The notes under the pieces: model-generated
What the model was told of the DNA's origin: nothing
Seen by the model: only the letters and a program-made list of their open reading frames with translations
Database searches by the model: none
Shown: positions 9,600 to 21,738 of the stretch, piece by piece
How positions within the stretch are numbered: the first letter of the stretch is position 1
How the letters are laid out: each line of letters starts with the position of its first letter
Position numbers and translations under genes: made by a program
Origin: Phymatolithon calcareum
Taxonomy: Eukaryota > Rhodophyta > Florideophyceae > Hapalidiales
Assembly (NCBI GenBank): GCA_977006965.1
Contig: OZ345369.1
Location: forward strand, 558,001 to 622,000
Direction of reading: 5' to 3'
Length of the DNA: 64,000 nucleotides

Positions 9600-11270
9600 C
9601 GCAGAAAGGGAGAGAAGTTCCAAGAAGGGCACAAGGGGAGAATGGAGAGTGACACAAGGGAAAAAGGAGCGACGAAAGGCTGCGTAAGTAGTAAATGGAG
9701 ACAAATAGAGTAAAAGAGCAATGAAAAGAAGGGCACAAGGAGTACAAGAGGGGTTAAGACAAGGTCAAAAGTGATAAAAAAGGAGTGACAGAAAGCGCAC
9801 AAGGGGTAGAAGCCATGTTCCAAGAAGAACAAAGGGGAAAATGGGGACGAGCAAGGAGGGCACAAGAGATACAATGTGAGTAAGAAAAGGGGAGGAAAGG
9901 TTAAAATGGAAGTGAAACGAAGGTCGTACAGATGGCAATGGAATGGTCCAAGTGACGAAAGGAGTAAGCGCAGAATGACAAAAAGAGTGAATAAGAAAAA
10001 GTGGAGTGCAACAGGGGCGGACAGGGGAGCAACGAGAGCGGCGGTGCATAGAATGCGAGTAATGAGAAGTGTGGTGGATGAAAGGACCAAGGAGCGAAAT
10101 GTGGGGATAATCGAGGGCAGCACAATGACACATGAAGCGGAGCAAGAACATGAGAGTGGCACGCTGGGTAGGGCAGGACACAAGACTCACAAGATTGGCG
10201 AACAAGGGTTAGCGGAAGGTAAGAATACAGAACACGGTGATAGAGGGGCAACGGAGAAAGACCGTAAATTGCAGGACTGAGTTTTTTTGATAAAGAATAG
10301 GAGCATGCTTCTTTTTTGGCTCAAGGGGCTTAAGGAGTGACAAGAAGCGCAGAAGAGGTCAAAGAGTGAGTGGCATGGAGAGGTGAAAGGGTAGAGCAAA
10401 GTGGAAAATGGGACGGAGGGATGGAAAGGGGAGTGTCACAAGAGGCGTACCAGTGGCCACGGCGTGACACAAAAGAAAAAAGCTGACTGAAACAAAGAGC
10501 GTCAAGTGAAGCAATGGACGAGAAGGACACAAGGGGGAGGGAGTCGTAAAATTGGAGTGAAACAAAAGACGCACCAGGCGTAAGGGAGTGACACAGGGGT
10601 GTAAGGAGTGGGCTCGAGGGATATAGGGGAGGTTCAAGAAGGGTAGAATAGGAAAATGGAGATGGACAAAACGGGGGAAAAGGATAGAAGGGGAGAGGTA
10701 CAAGGGGTGTACAAACGGAAAGAGAGCGGGACAAAGTTCCGCAAGGAGTAAATTGAGAGAAACGCAAAGAGTTAAAGGGGAGTGACCACAAGGGCACAAG
10801 GGGTAGAAGCGATGTGCCAAGAAGGGCAAAGGGGGAAAATGGGACGAGCAGAAGTGATGAAATGGAAGTGATGGAAAACGCGGCAGGGGTAAAGCGGGAG
10901 CGACACAAGAGGGTACTGAGGGCAGCGGAGTGATTAAATTGTGGAAAGTAGTAAGCGGAGATTGGCACAAAGGGTTAATAGGAAAAATACAGAGTGACAC
11001 AGGGCAGATGGAGGAGGAACGAGAGAGCCGATACACAGCACGCGAGTAATTACAATTATGGCGGATGAGTAGGCGAAGAGTGAAATTTGGGGGTGACGGA
11101 GTGCAGACCAGTGGCGCATGGAGCGGAGCAAGGACACGAGCTGGAACGTTGGGAAGATCAGGACGCGGGATTGACACGAGGAGTGGACAAGGGTTAGCGG
11201 AGGGTAAATATGCAAAACACGGAGACGGGAGGGGGACGGAGAAGGACAGTAAATGGAGGAATAGATGTTT
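9600..11270 (+). repeat. Purine-rich direct duplication, about 1 kb unit x 2
   Basis: The plus strand is strongly purine-rich for about 1.7 kb. Two units with a spacing near 990 bp can be paired: CACAAGGGGTAGAAGC at about 9800 and 10798, and ACAAGGGTTAGCGGA at about 10203 and 11187, with the text around both aligning. Within each unit shorter GGGCACAAGGGG-like motifs recur irregularly. The many long frames on either strand here are products of this skewed composition, not genes. Confidence 0.7.
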
Positions 11271-11430
11271 TGTTTAAGTTCTCCATACTTTACATTCTTC
11301 ATTTTCTATCTTTTGCATAGGCGCATAGCACCGCCACGGAGCCACTTGTCCCCAACTACTAAAATCGCTGTCTTCCTGTGTGTGTGTCTGTCTCTCTGTG
11401 TGTCTTTTAATTCTCGTTGGTTACATTTTT

Positions 11431-11636
11431 CAAGATAAGTTTCAACAGCGCGGATACGCGCTGAGGTGAGAGATCACTCCGCAATCCCCAGTTTCCTTCT
11501 TTTTGTGCGAAATCTATTGGCCGTATGCAGTAACAAGATAAGGTTCAACAGGGTGGATAAGCAATGAGGTGAGGGATCACTCGAAATCCCCAGTGTTCTT
11601 CTTTTTGCAGGAAATCTATTGGCTGTATGCAGTAAC
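11431..11636 (+). repeat. Tandem duplication, 103 bp x 2
   Basis: Two adjacent units start with CAAGATAAGTTTCAACAG (11431) and CAAGATAAGGTTCAACAG (11534), both continue GAGGTGAG..GATCACTC, and both end with CTATTGGC.GTATGCAGTAA. They differ by scattered substitutions and small indels. Confidence 0.85.
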
Positions 11637-11912
11637 GTTTGCATTTTGTAATGTCACTGTGTTTGTCTGTTACATAAAACTACTATATATGTCCGCTACA
11701 AGTTGTGTGCGTGCTTGTTACAAGTTTCGAGCTTGAGTACTGTATATAAAGGAGTGAGAATTTTTTGCCGCGCGAGAAATATGCTGATACACTTTATTGC
11801 GGGTTGACAATTCGGCTGTTTGGGACCACCTGGTCCGCAGGTGCTCCCTGGACGCTCTGTTTGGTGGGTGAGTGTCAGCAAAAGGTAGCAGGGCCACGGT
11901 CAGCGCCGGTTG

Positions 11913-11940
11913 GTTAGCACGGGAGGTACCCGTAGCTAAC
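11913..11940 (+). other. Strong hairpin
   Basis: GTTAGC-ACGGG, loop AGGTA, CCCGT-A-GCTAAC: 11 base pairs with one bulge. It lies between the Helitron-like 5' motifs and the Helitron protein relic. Helitrons end in a hairpin, but the expected CTRR terminus does not follow, so its role is open. Confidence 0.5.
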
Positions 11941-12440
11941 GGTTAGAAGACGCGCATGGGAAGCAGACGGTGGAACCTCGGAGGAAAACATTGAGCTACA
12001 AATCAATTTTTGGGGACGGATTCGAGGGAAAGCGCACTGCAGGTTGTAGGTACATCAAGACCTCTACCTTTTTAAATCCACGAGAACACCTCTCACTTGC
12101 CAAAGGTTGAAAAACAGGCCAGGCTCGCCTGTTAAGCTACCCTCTGTTTTCACGTCGCACAGCTTGAACGGTGTTTGAGTACACGGTTAATAAAAAAGTA
12201 AGGGGAAAGGGGTTTTTACTGAAGAAGATCCGCTGGGGCGAGGCGGTTGGTTGATATTTGGGGAGAAGTCTGGCCGATACAGAACTATATAATTCTGTTT
12301 GTCGCCTAGGGGACCCTCAACGAAAGCCATCGACTTGCGTGTAGCGAAAAAGTTATCTTACAGGGTAAAGTCTGTAGGGGATTCTGCTCGGTTGGCGCCA
12401 GAAGGGATCCCGAACAGATATCTGAAGCAGAAGAACAAGG

Positions 12441-13321
12441 ATGTCAAGTGCTCAGGATGGCATCTTGAGAAAAGCTCGAGATGCTCAGCAGCGCTCTCGG
12501 AACGAGGAGCGAAGGAGAAGAAATCGAGAATGCGAAAGAACTCGAAGAGCGTCGGAGACAGCAGAACAGAGAACGTTACGACTTGCTGCAGCTGCCAAGG
12601 CGATGCGAGTGCCACGTGCTCGAAAGAGTGCTGAACAAGCTCGAGCTCAGCAGGAATCCAATAGGGAGGCGATGCAAGTGTCACGTGCTCAAGAGACCGC
12701 TGAAGAAGCTCGAGCTCGGCAGGAATCCAATAGGGAGGCTATGCAAGTGTCACGTTCTCATGAGACTGTTGAAGAAGCTCGAGCTCGCCGACGAGCAGAT
12801 TGAGAAGCATCTCAGCTTGCAAGAAGCGCCGTTCAAGAAACATTGGTTCCCGTGGACTTCGGAAAGATGAATATCGAGTGCAAGAATTGTCTCGCACTCC
12901 AGAGCGAAAAGTCGGCAGCAGAATTTCTAATCCAGTGTTCTCTAATTTCTGTCAGAGAGGCCGTATCACCACGGAGAATATTTCGTCACTGAAAGATTCT
13001 CCAGAGCCTTTGAAAAAGCTGTTGACTGAGAACAACACTGAAGCGAAAACGTTTCGTAGAAAGAACAATGCTCTATACATGGCCTCCTTGCACGCTAATT
13101 GGGTATCCAGTGCTGAAAGGCACTCTGGATTTAACCCGACGATGACACTGCGAGGCCGCATAGATCTTTTTCTTGTTGGTCTACAGCCTGCCCCTGGCAG
13201 AGATCATGCGTTTCTTTCCGTATACTTTTACAATACAGACTTCGACGTGCAGTCTGAGCTTCGCTCTCGGAATTTTGCCAGAGTCAATCCATCTCTCATG
13301 ACAAGGCTTACACGAATGTAG
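12441..13321 (+). pseudogene. Helitron Rep/helicase N-terminal region, truncated and frame-shifted
   Basis: The ATG frame from 12441 encodes an Arg/Glu/Ala-rich repeat region (unit ESNREAMQVSRAQETAEEAR) of the kind found at Helitron N-termini. After a TGA at 12801-12803 the same frame continues with VDFGKMNIECKNCLAL, the Cys-x2-Cys finger preceding the Helitron-like N domain. A frameshift then moves the homology to another frame: SPEPLKKLLTENNTEAKTF, NNALYMASL, and the typical QPAPGRDHAFLSVYFYNTD ending near NPSLMTRL. A TAG at 13319-13321 ends it before the HUH Rep nuclease and Pif1 helicase, which are absent. Helitrons move by rolling-circle replication; this copy cannot. An AATAAA is at 13359-13364. 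Confidence 0.75.
12601..12790 (+). repeat. 69-bp tandem repeat inside Helitron relic
   Basis: Units begin at 12601, 12670 and 12739 (the last partial), each with CGATGC.AGTG.CACGTGCTC and AGCTCGAGCTC. The period of 69 keeps the 23-residue Glu/Arg-rich protein repeat in frame. Confidence 0.85.
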
Positions 13322-13697
13322 TTTACCGAGAGGCCCTTTCGTAGAAATGTTAGTTATAAATAAATGTTATATTTGTGAATCGGTTTCTTTGACAAGGAGT
13401 GTGTATAATTTAGTAAATATTTAGACTAATATAAAATGTATATATATACGTAGCTTTATTTAATGGAAACATGGACCTAATATCTCAGCACTATGCATAA
13501 AACTCTTCTTAATTAAATCAATATCTCGAAATAAGCAGACATCATCGGCGTGAAGCGTCGAAACGGAGCCACTTGTAATTCTTTCTAACAACATTCTTGT
13601 ATACAGGGGGGGTCGATATATAGTGCCACATTAAATAGTGTTCCACGGTGATTAGTGCCACCTCGCCGGCGATGGCACGAATATCATACCTTTTTCC

Positions 13698-15366
13698 ATG
13701 CTGGAATGTAATTATGGATGCACCGTCTACGAGCTGTGGGCTAACGTGGCAGGCACCGGGAAGACGCAGAAGAGGCTTACGCTTCAACAAAAGCTCGATG
13801 CACACCAAATGCTGAACACAGGAAGTGCTCCAGTTGCAATTATGCAGAAATTTGGCGCGTTTTATGGCAAAACTCAACAGCGAACGTGATGTAATTCTCG
13901 CAGAGGCCGAACGAAACGCGCTATCTATGCCATCAATGACGATCAGGGCCGCCAAATTCTGTGAGGTTGATGACAAGTCTACCATTTCGTAGAGCTGGCC
14001 GGCTCGATAAAGGTGCCAATTACCGAAGACATAAGCATTACGCGCGCTTTCCTCGTTCTTGATGCAATACTGCGTGGTGAGGACCTTTCGGATGCGCAGC
14101 GCGCTCGCGTGGAGGGTTTCTCGGCTTCAGTCGGTTGGTGCATCACCCTTTTGAAGCGCCACGCTATTGTTTCCGTTGCACTTCATGGTCAGGCGGCCAG
14201 CGCGACCGTGGAAGAAGCCGCAGCGGACATGGCCAAGCTGCGCGAGCGAGTTTGTGAGTACGATGCCGAGTGCATCTACGACGTCGACGAAACGGGCCTT
14301 TTCTACAAGCTCATGCCGAAGAGAACGTACATACTACAGTACGACGACAAGAAAATGCTCCGCGGTACCCGCCAGATGTAAGCCAAAGATCGTATCACTG
14401 CGTACTGTTGCACCAACGCCGACGGTTTGGAGCGCCTCCGGCTGGCGATAATTGGCAAGTCCAAAAATCCGCGATGCGTTCGGCTCGGTCGGCCGCCTAT
14501 GCCGTACTTCAGCAGCAAAACCGCATGGTCCATCGGGTCGACATTCAAAAAGTAGTTCAACTTGTTTTACTTCCGTTCGTGCGGGCGCGCACTTCAAAGA
14601 AGGTCACGCTGGTCGAAAACGCGAGCTCGCATGTGGACCTGGAAGACATTCGCGGCTAGTTTACTATCATCCCTCTACCATCTAACGTAACGGCAGTGCA
14701 TCAACCTATGGACTTAGGAATCATCGCAGCGTGGAAGAGAGGCTACCGAAGGCAAAAGGTGCGCGAAATCGTCACCGAGATTGAGACACAAGAAGAAAGG
14801 CGTAATCTGAACAAGGGACTGTCTGCTAGCATGAATGGCATCTCAGAGGGTACGAACCCCATATGCTGGATGTTCCGCGAATGTCGAAAATCGCGTGGTG
14901 TGGGATATCGAAGATGACGCTCGCGCCGTGCTGAGTAAAATCTAACGTGTTGCCGGCTGGAATCAGTGCTGATATCAACGCAACGTTCGGCAGAATGCGC
15001 AACACTACCAGTAGCGACTACAGTCTACGAGTACAGCTTGACAAAAATGTGGAACGCGAAGATGTGGAACGTTGGCTTGACATCGAAAATGACGAGGACG
15101 TGCGGGAGGCGCTTGTATCTGACGAAGTAGACGAGGTTGAGGAAGAGGTAGAGAGACTGACTGACCAAGAAGTAGAGGAAGTGGAGGAAGCAGAGGAAGT
15201 GGAGGAAGCAGAGGAAGTGTCTACAGTTGTGGCGGCCGTGCCGACTCTCGAAGAATTGTATGCGATGTTCCATCCCGTTCAACACTCTGCAGTTGTGTGC
15301 AATCTTCCGGATGCGAGCATCCGCCTTCAACGAGCTCTTCCAGTCTTTAGAGACGCCATACGCTAA
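13698..15366 (+). pseudogene. pogo/Tigger-type (CENP-B HTH, DDE_1) transposase relic
   Basis: Domain order is intact but spread over several frames. A CENP-B/psq-like helix-turn-helix is at 13757-13860 (KRLTLQQKLDAHQMLNTG). A DDE domain follows: FSASVGWCITLLKRH and IYDVDETGLFYKL with the first Asp at 14286-14288, then LVENASSHVD where the usual second Asp is Glu (14615-14617), then HQPMDLGIIAAWK with the third Asp at 14711-14713. The C-terminus (14947-15366) has INATFGRM, WLDIENDEDVREAL and an acidic Glu/Val tract, usual for this family. Pogo elements move by cut-and-paste into TA sites. Frameshifts, stops and the Asp-to-Glu change make it inactive. TIRs were not resolved. Confidence 0.8.
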
Positions 15367-15902
15367 TCCAACAGCACAGCACAGCGCCAGTTGTTAATCA
15401 ATGAGTTGTTCTCGAGTCGTCGTAGTGTATTTGAGTAAATTTGTTTCTGCTGACACTTCTAGTGCCTGACGAATTGTACAGGAAGGGTCTAAATGCTTGG
15501 TCACAGTGTTCATGTCTACCCCACTCAACACCAATCTCGACCTCGACTGCCTCATGGCTCCTCTGCACGGAGGTGCTTGTGAGTTGTCGGAGCTGGTTGA
15601 GGCGCAGTGACAGAGTCATCATTCGCCGCTATACGGCATTACTGTTGTGCAACACGTACAGACTGTTCTCGAACACTTGATTCGTGAATTAATCTAAAGC
15701 AGACTTATACTGCCTTACCAATACTGGCTTCCCCATGCTGGCTTCCCTACATTGGCTTCCTGACACTAAACGGTGATTTGAAACAGACAGTGCGGACTAC
15801 ACTGGAACAATCTTTGCCGACATAGAACAGGTGGCCAGGTGGGCTCGATGCTTGATGAGACCCAAGTTTATATCTTACGGTTACTATGTGATGGCTGCCC
15901 GA
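15367..15902. other. No gene recognised
   Basis: Short frames only. A 12-bp phrase TGGCTTCCC/TTGGCTTCCTG recurs three times at about 15725-15765. Confidence 0.4.
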
Positions 15903-16138
15903 CAGTGTGGCGTCAAACGCCATTATCATACTCTCCATTTCCTATAAGACTAGTTCCTTTCAAATTGTCATTACAGCAGGCATTTACAGCAAGCCTTTAC
16001 ACAGAGAGTATTACAGTCGTTACAGTACCGTAGGTTTCGATGCGTACTTACATCATGAAGGATCACCAAGGGCAAACCCTAGAACCGCTGCGTACAGCTT
16101 ACATATGTTTACACCGTACTGCTTACACTGAAAGCATT
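15903..16138 (-). repeat. TGTAAGC-rich hairpin-ended repeat, copy 3 (5'-truncated)
   Basis: Read on the minus strand it matches 43779-44066 and 45589-45985: repeated CTGTAAGC/TTACAG words, TCTAGGGTTTGCCCT, ATGAAGGATCACC in complement, TACGGTACTGTA, and the terminal GTGGCGTCAAACGCCA hairpin at 15905-15920. The other end, starting GGCACACTGG in the other copies, is missing. Confidence 0.7.
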
Positions 16139-16534
16139 AAAAGAGGAAGAGCTCTTCACGGAGACGGTTGGCTGATCTTGGCAACTGCATCGTCTTCGAT
16201 TCGCGACCTCGCGTCCGTCTGACATCGTCCTTTGTCAGACATCCAGCGAATGCACATCAAATATGTACAGAGAGGAGGGCGCCACCGACACGAGGGATGG
16301 GGCCAGATTTGCCGACACCAGAGCAGCTTGGGTCTCGGTGACTACCGTGTGTAACAACTATGGTCCCTATTAAAAATTGCTTCTCTCATCGCCATCTTCT
16401 CCAGCGCTAGTGTTCATTGCGTTCGGCAATCTTCTTCTTCGCTGTAAAAAAACAGCCAATTAAAGGCATACGTCGACAGCGTACTGTCATCTTGGGGTGC
16501 CTCTTAAACAGAAAATCGTTCAGGGGGACAGCTT

Positions 16535-16960
16535 GAGACCCCTTTAGGGGGCTCCATGCGATGCGACGAGTGCAACGGAGAGTTTGGCGACATTCCGATT
16601 GGATCACGTGTTCTCAAAAAAATTCGATTCGCAGCGGCAGTCTTTCCAATGGCCTAAACTGGCCACGGGCTGTAAAGCATTAGAGGTCGATTATTGGGGG
16701 CTCAATCGCGGGGGAAATCTTGAAGAAGCGTAATGGCGGCTCTTTTCAACGCGGCATGCAGTGGCGTACTTGGGAGTTTAGGATGAGCACGACTGGGCGC
16801 GCATGAGAGTTGCCATGGCTCAAACGGTCCAGGGCTTTATAGGCTTAGAGGTCTATCATTGGGGGGCTCCATCGTGGGAGAAAAATTGAAGAACGCGACA
16901 TACAGTAGCGGGCTGGGGAGTTTGGCGACGTCCTGGTCGGACGCGCGAGGATGGCATTGC
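16535..16960 (+). repeat. Degenerate tandem repeat, about 155 bp x 3
   Basis: Three units begin near 16535, 16683 and 16849 with GGGGGCTC.AT.G.G..G and share GAGTTT.G and GAGAGT/GGGAGT words downstream. Divergence is high. Confidence 0.5.
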
Positions 16961-18076
16961 CGCTCGTGGCGCAGGCGCGGAGTATCATAAAATTTTATAA
17001 TTTCGTTTCGTGCGCGACTATAATTAGAGCCAACCCATTAGAGTAACCCACTGTACGCACAAAGTTTTCCGTATTTTCTAATATACAGTGCTCACATTGT
17101 AAAAGTGCAGGTATGACCTGCAGTTTTGCTTACTGTCCATCTGCTGTGGTCCAGCGTTGTGATCTCGATGGTAATACTCTGCTAATACGAGTAGTACATC
17201 ATCATTCTGTACTACACGTGTGAGCATTACAGATATTTCATTGCATGTAGCGGAGTGAAAATTCAATGGCCGACAATTAAAAATGACCCTTTATATTGCC
17301 TATATCTAAATTGCCTTTAAACTTGTCACTAAGTTTATCTTAACGCCACTGGGGAGATCCAATTTCATCACAAAAATCACACTCGTCCTCTCCAACTACA
17401 TGGAAAACTACACTCAGCGTCACAAGATGGAAGGGCAGTTTCCCAGCTGCATGACAGTGATTCCTCTTTTAGAGAAGAAAGCATCTCTAATATCTGCTCG
17501 TGCGTCGGACGCACCATTCAGTGGCTGATCAAGAGCTCAAAAAAGGCTTTACTGCCCTCTGCAATCCAAGAATAAGCTTCTCGGACAATACTGCCACCAG
17601 TCTGGGTCGCGTCGGTCCTTAGCTTGAGAGAAATGTAACGAACCAGGCCTCAATAAGAGGTTTTTTAGGGAAGTATTAGAGCCTCAGTGGCCCAATTAGT
17701 CTAACACTCATCAATAAATTTTTAGATTTTTGGGGCGTTGGGAATAGTTTGTATCACAGCAGGAGTTTGTATGCTCCTCACTCGAGAACTTTAGGGTTCA
17801 TGGAGTTAGTGGGCGATTAAGCAAAAGTGTTTCCGCCCAGAGCGAGAGAGACAGTAGGAAAACGTTTCTCGCAGACAACGCAGTGCACTATCGCAATACT
17901 TGCGAGAGTTTGAAGACCCTGAAACACGCCACACCGACCGTCGACATGGCATCAGTACCACCACCACCGCGTTTTTTACCTTGTTAACTCAATTCACACG
18001 GCACTTTTCCTCAAATCTGAAGGTTTAGTTGCGTTCAGATACAGCGTAATGTTCCGATGGCTTGTAAATGCATTGA
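16961..18076. other. No gene recognised
   Basis: No coding frame or paired repeat found. It lies on the 3' side of the Gypsy relic on the minus strand and could hold decayed integrase sequence, but no motif was seen. Confidence 0.4.
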
Positions 18077-19250
18077 TTAGAAGAAAATCTTTTCTTTCGT
18101 GGATCTTAAGAGTCTAGGATCCGGGACAAGCATTGATATGGCCTCTCTATCGCAACGCACTTCAGATTTCACTGTGAATCTAATGATAAAGCCAAGAAAC
18201 AACTCTTCTTTGGCTCTGTAGAAGATATTACCAAGATAATTTCTTCCCCAGATGATGATTGCAGATTTCATGTCGTCCGCTTTTCTACACTTCCCTACCG
18301 CGGAAAATAGCATTGGAAGGAATACACCAATGTCAGCATTCAAGGCAAGACAAGGTCTCAATATGATCTATACCAGTTGAAGCACCGAGACTGTTGCTTA
18401 TATTGTAATCCCTACAGTGCAATACGACACGAAGACATTCACGTGTCTCCTCAAAATTGTTTCATTCTGCTTTGCCCAGACTTTGTTCTAATAATTAACA
18501 GGCATCAACTGGCATTCTGTCGTTCTTGTAACAGGGTACACGGTAGCAGTCTTTAAGGATCATCTACGTTGCTAGTATAGTACTCTCATTCTAACGGAGG
18601 TCGAAGTATTGGCTGGATAAAAAGGGAAGTTTTCAAAAACGTGAATGCTTCTGCTCGCTCGTTGCTGCATGAGGTACTAGTGAACAGAAGAAGGACATTA
18701 AGCTCTTCAAAATTTTTAGTGCCCTAGAAGTCAGAGATAACTGAACGCCATGGATTCTGTTGCCGGAAACGTGCCTTCTCTTCGCTCCATAGCAATCACT
18801 TATCCTCCTAGACGTCTATTCTGACCCAAGTAAATGATAGTTCTCTTGAAGATGTAGCTCTTTCTCAAATTACGAGCGAGCTCTGCATGAAGGAGAATCT
18901 TTTAGAGTTCATCGAAATAATCAATATGTTCTTTTCAAAAGTTCGAATAGATCACTACATCATCCAAATGGGCGAGGAATAGTATCCGCTCAACTCCAGA
19001 CCATAGAGTATTTCATGCTCTTGCAAGGGCCTTTATAAAACTAGACGGAATAGTGTTGCGCAGATCCGATCCAATGCTGCTTTGTCTCTACTTTCCTGGT
19101 TACTTGCAAATATCATGTCTTGCAATCAAGATCATGTTGAGTTTAGGAATATCATGACGCGTTCTGTGATGATAGCAAGTGCTGCACAGACGCTCCGTGA
19201 CGACAATAAATACTTCTTCTCTTGATTTCTTGTTCGGGCGGTTCAGCTTC
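18077..19250 (-). pseudogene. Ty3/Gypsy pol relic (reverse transcriptase and RNase H)
   Basis: Read on the minus strand, the region near 18900-19060 gives FLAHLDDVVIYSN, the [YF]xDD catalytic box of a Gypsy reverse transcriptase, then KEHIDYFDEL and, after a stop, KSYIFKRTIIYLGQNR, which is the 'K..F....V.YLGH' motif of the thumb. Further on, the open frame at 18077-18361 resembles Gypsy RNase H: IIIWGRNYL (for the usual 'IAYASRTL'), EELFLGFIIRFTVKSEVRCDREAISML (the segment that normally reads 'F.VRTDH.AL..L') and PDP. Stops and frameshifts interrupt all parts. No LTRs, protease or integrase were found. Confidence 0.6.
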
Positions 19251-21738
19251 TATAAGGTTAAGAAGCATTGCGAATTCACCAAGTATCCCATATTCCACGC
19301 GGACACGTCCGGGTTCCGTGCAACTTGGTTGAATTGAGTATCAATTTGAGATTGAATATTGTGTTTGACGCTATGAATTGAATTGCGAATGTGACTGCGG
19401 GTGCCTACTCATCACATGATGCTACCCACGCTCGTATTTGACTGAGAATTCTGCGCTTTCTCTTCAGAGTAAATAAAACAAGTGTCAAAGAGGTCTCCGA
19501 TATAATTTTACTAACAACAAACAGACCGTCATTGACAGTAAAACCAACCAAATTGACCAAAACCTGACTCAAATCGCAATAGATCGCATACAAGAATCAG
19601 GAGTGTTATTAAAGTTTTAGTATCTGTAAAGACTCAAAAGTCGTGGAGTACTCTCCGTCATTGAATGTGAAAATTTCACATGCCCATTCTGCAGAAGTTT
19701 GAAATGTATAGCTTGAGCTGTGCTCCGTATTGAGCTTGTTTTACGGGCCCTGATCGTGGTTCTAAGTCATTTCGTTGTGTTGTAGGTTGTACTTATTGTT
19801 AAATTTCACTCCAAATATCATGTTCTACGCTCACTAGAGTTAAAGCGTCTTCCTTTAGAACTCTATCTCACAGATCTTCGAGTCTCTATTAAAACATTAC
19901 TTTTGAGTACTTGGAGACTTTCATTTAGAAGTTAAGGTATAGAATACACTGGACGACTCGACGTTTGGCACTGCATTTTGCGTGTCACATGCTCCGCTCT
20001 ATGCGCGATTTCTTGGCTATTGGTCAGCTCCTGGTGATATGATTCCTAGCCTTCGAAGATATCATACGCAAATGAAAAATGTTGAGATTTTCGACTGAAG
20101 TAGGCAACGCTGTTCCGTTTTTTCAACTTTCAAATCTATATGAAATTACTCAGAGTGGTTTGCTACGCTTCATTCTTGCCTTCTCAAGCAAAGTGCGACA
20201 TCAGTTCGTCTTAAAAAGACTATGGTCGCATCTTCCATTCCATACGAATTTATTTTTTACATATAAAAAGCCTGATTTACGAATTCCCAGCTTTTCCATA
20301 ATCTTTTGATATGACGTAAAATAATGACGGGCTGTCTCATCATTGTTTTCGATACCATTGTTTTGTGTTTTCTCGAAAATTACAATGAAAGGATGCCTTC
20401 ACATGCCGAAGACAGCAAAAATGCCTTCTGACGAAGAGAAGGATTCTCAAATATGGTCTGATGTAGCAATTTGATAGATGCAGATTCAGAATACCGACAA
20501 GAATTGAGACGAGACTCGCAAGTAATGTACAGCTTCCATATAGATGTGTTCGAATGTTTTGCATAGATTAATGTTCGATTCTTTCCAACGTTCTCAGCTT
20601 TGAGGAAAACGCTTTCTAGAGAACTGAGACCTTGCGTTGCACTGAGGTTCTCTGACGTCAATAAGTCCAGACAAATATCTGCTCCTCAGCGTCGCTGTCT
20701 CCGTAGCCGGATTTATAATATAGAGCTTTAAAACTCATCCTCCAGTCGCGTTTATATTAGATTGAATAAAGAAACAGGTCTTATAGCATGTCAGCGAGCT
20801 GAAACTTGTCCTCAGCTTTCTAGAAAGACGACTAGAGTCTTCGTGTGCTATGTTTCTCGTAATGACAGCTTGTCATTCGACTCTCGGTCTGGATACTATC
20901 ATTATGCCGGGACTAAAAAACGTCGGGCTGGGTAATAAATCCAGTCAACAATCACGAAATAAACACAAGAGAACAGTTCCCAAGAACACTCATAACTGGA
21001 TTTGTTACGTAATTTGGGAAGAAATAGGAAAGTTTTGGCCCTCAATAGTGGGTACTCATAAAGCTCTTCTTGTCATCTCTGCTCATACGTGTTTCAGAAA
21101 CAAAGATCTGCGCCGCGATAAGCATCTACCGATTCGCAATGGTTACTTTGCTCCTGGTCTGTTCTTTCTGTCCTATCTTGAGGTCTTAGTATCTCAAAAT
21201 GCTGCATGCTATAACATTATTGTTCGAAACAGAGGCATCAGGGTCCCGAAACAAACGTCTCCACGAAGGACTGTTTGCCGGGTGAGGGTTATGCCTGCTC
21301 GAGCGTCATGTAGGCAGTATCAAAAGAGCCACCATGTCTCCAGTGCATCCCTACAAGGCAGTATTTTCCTCTCAGAGGAATCAATGACTGCAAAGACCTT
21401 ACGCGCATTTTAATCGTAGATCGAATGTAACAAGACATACTTTGCAGCTTCCCTCTTGCACGCCTTTTATTCTAGACAAACACCAGAAATCGAATCGCTT
21501 ACGAATCGGTCATTTTCTGGTCCTGTCATTAAACCATTTCAGAAGCGTTACGGCAAAAATTATATGAGAAGAAACTTTTTGTCCTCCTGAACTTCTCAAA
21601 TTAGCGGGAAAATTTAAGGCTTAAAAATTGAGCATTATGGTGACATAGTAAATTATTTTTACTGTAAATGTCCCGCACGTCGCAGAGCTCCCAAAAATTT
21701 GAAGAGCCTTCAGTCTCTTAAGGGAGCAATACTGCTCC
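19251..21738. other. No gene recognised
   Basis: Upstream Gypsy sequence may be present but is too decayed to read. The longest frame is an ATG frame of 187 codons at 20850-21413 with no recognisable motif and a composition that does not look coding; I do not call it a gene. Confidence 0.4.

Noticed and set aside
9367-11302. Many long open frames on the minus strand (up to 272 codons) and on the plus strand
   Set aside because: They lie in the purine-rich duplication. Such skew removes stops in several frames, and the translations are low-complexity Leu/Ser/Pro/His strings without motifs.
20850-21413. 187-codon ATG frame
   Set aside because: No motif, no coding-like composition and no supporting signals; within the range of chance for a window this size.
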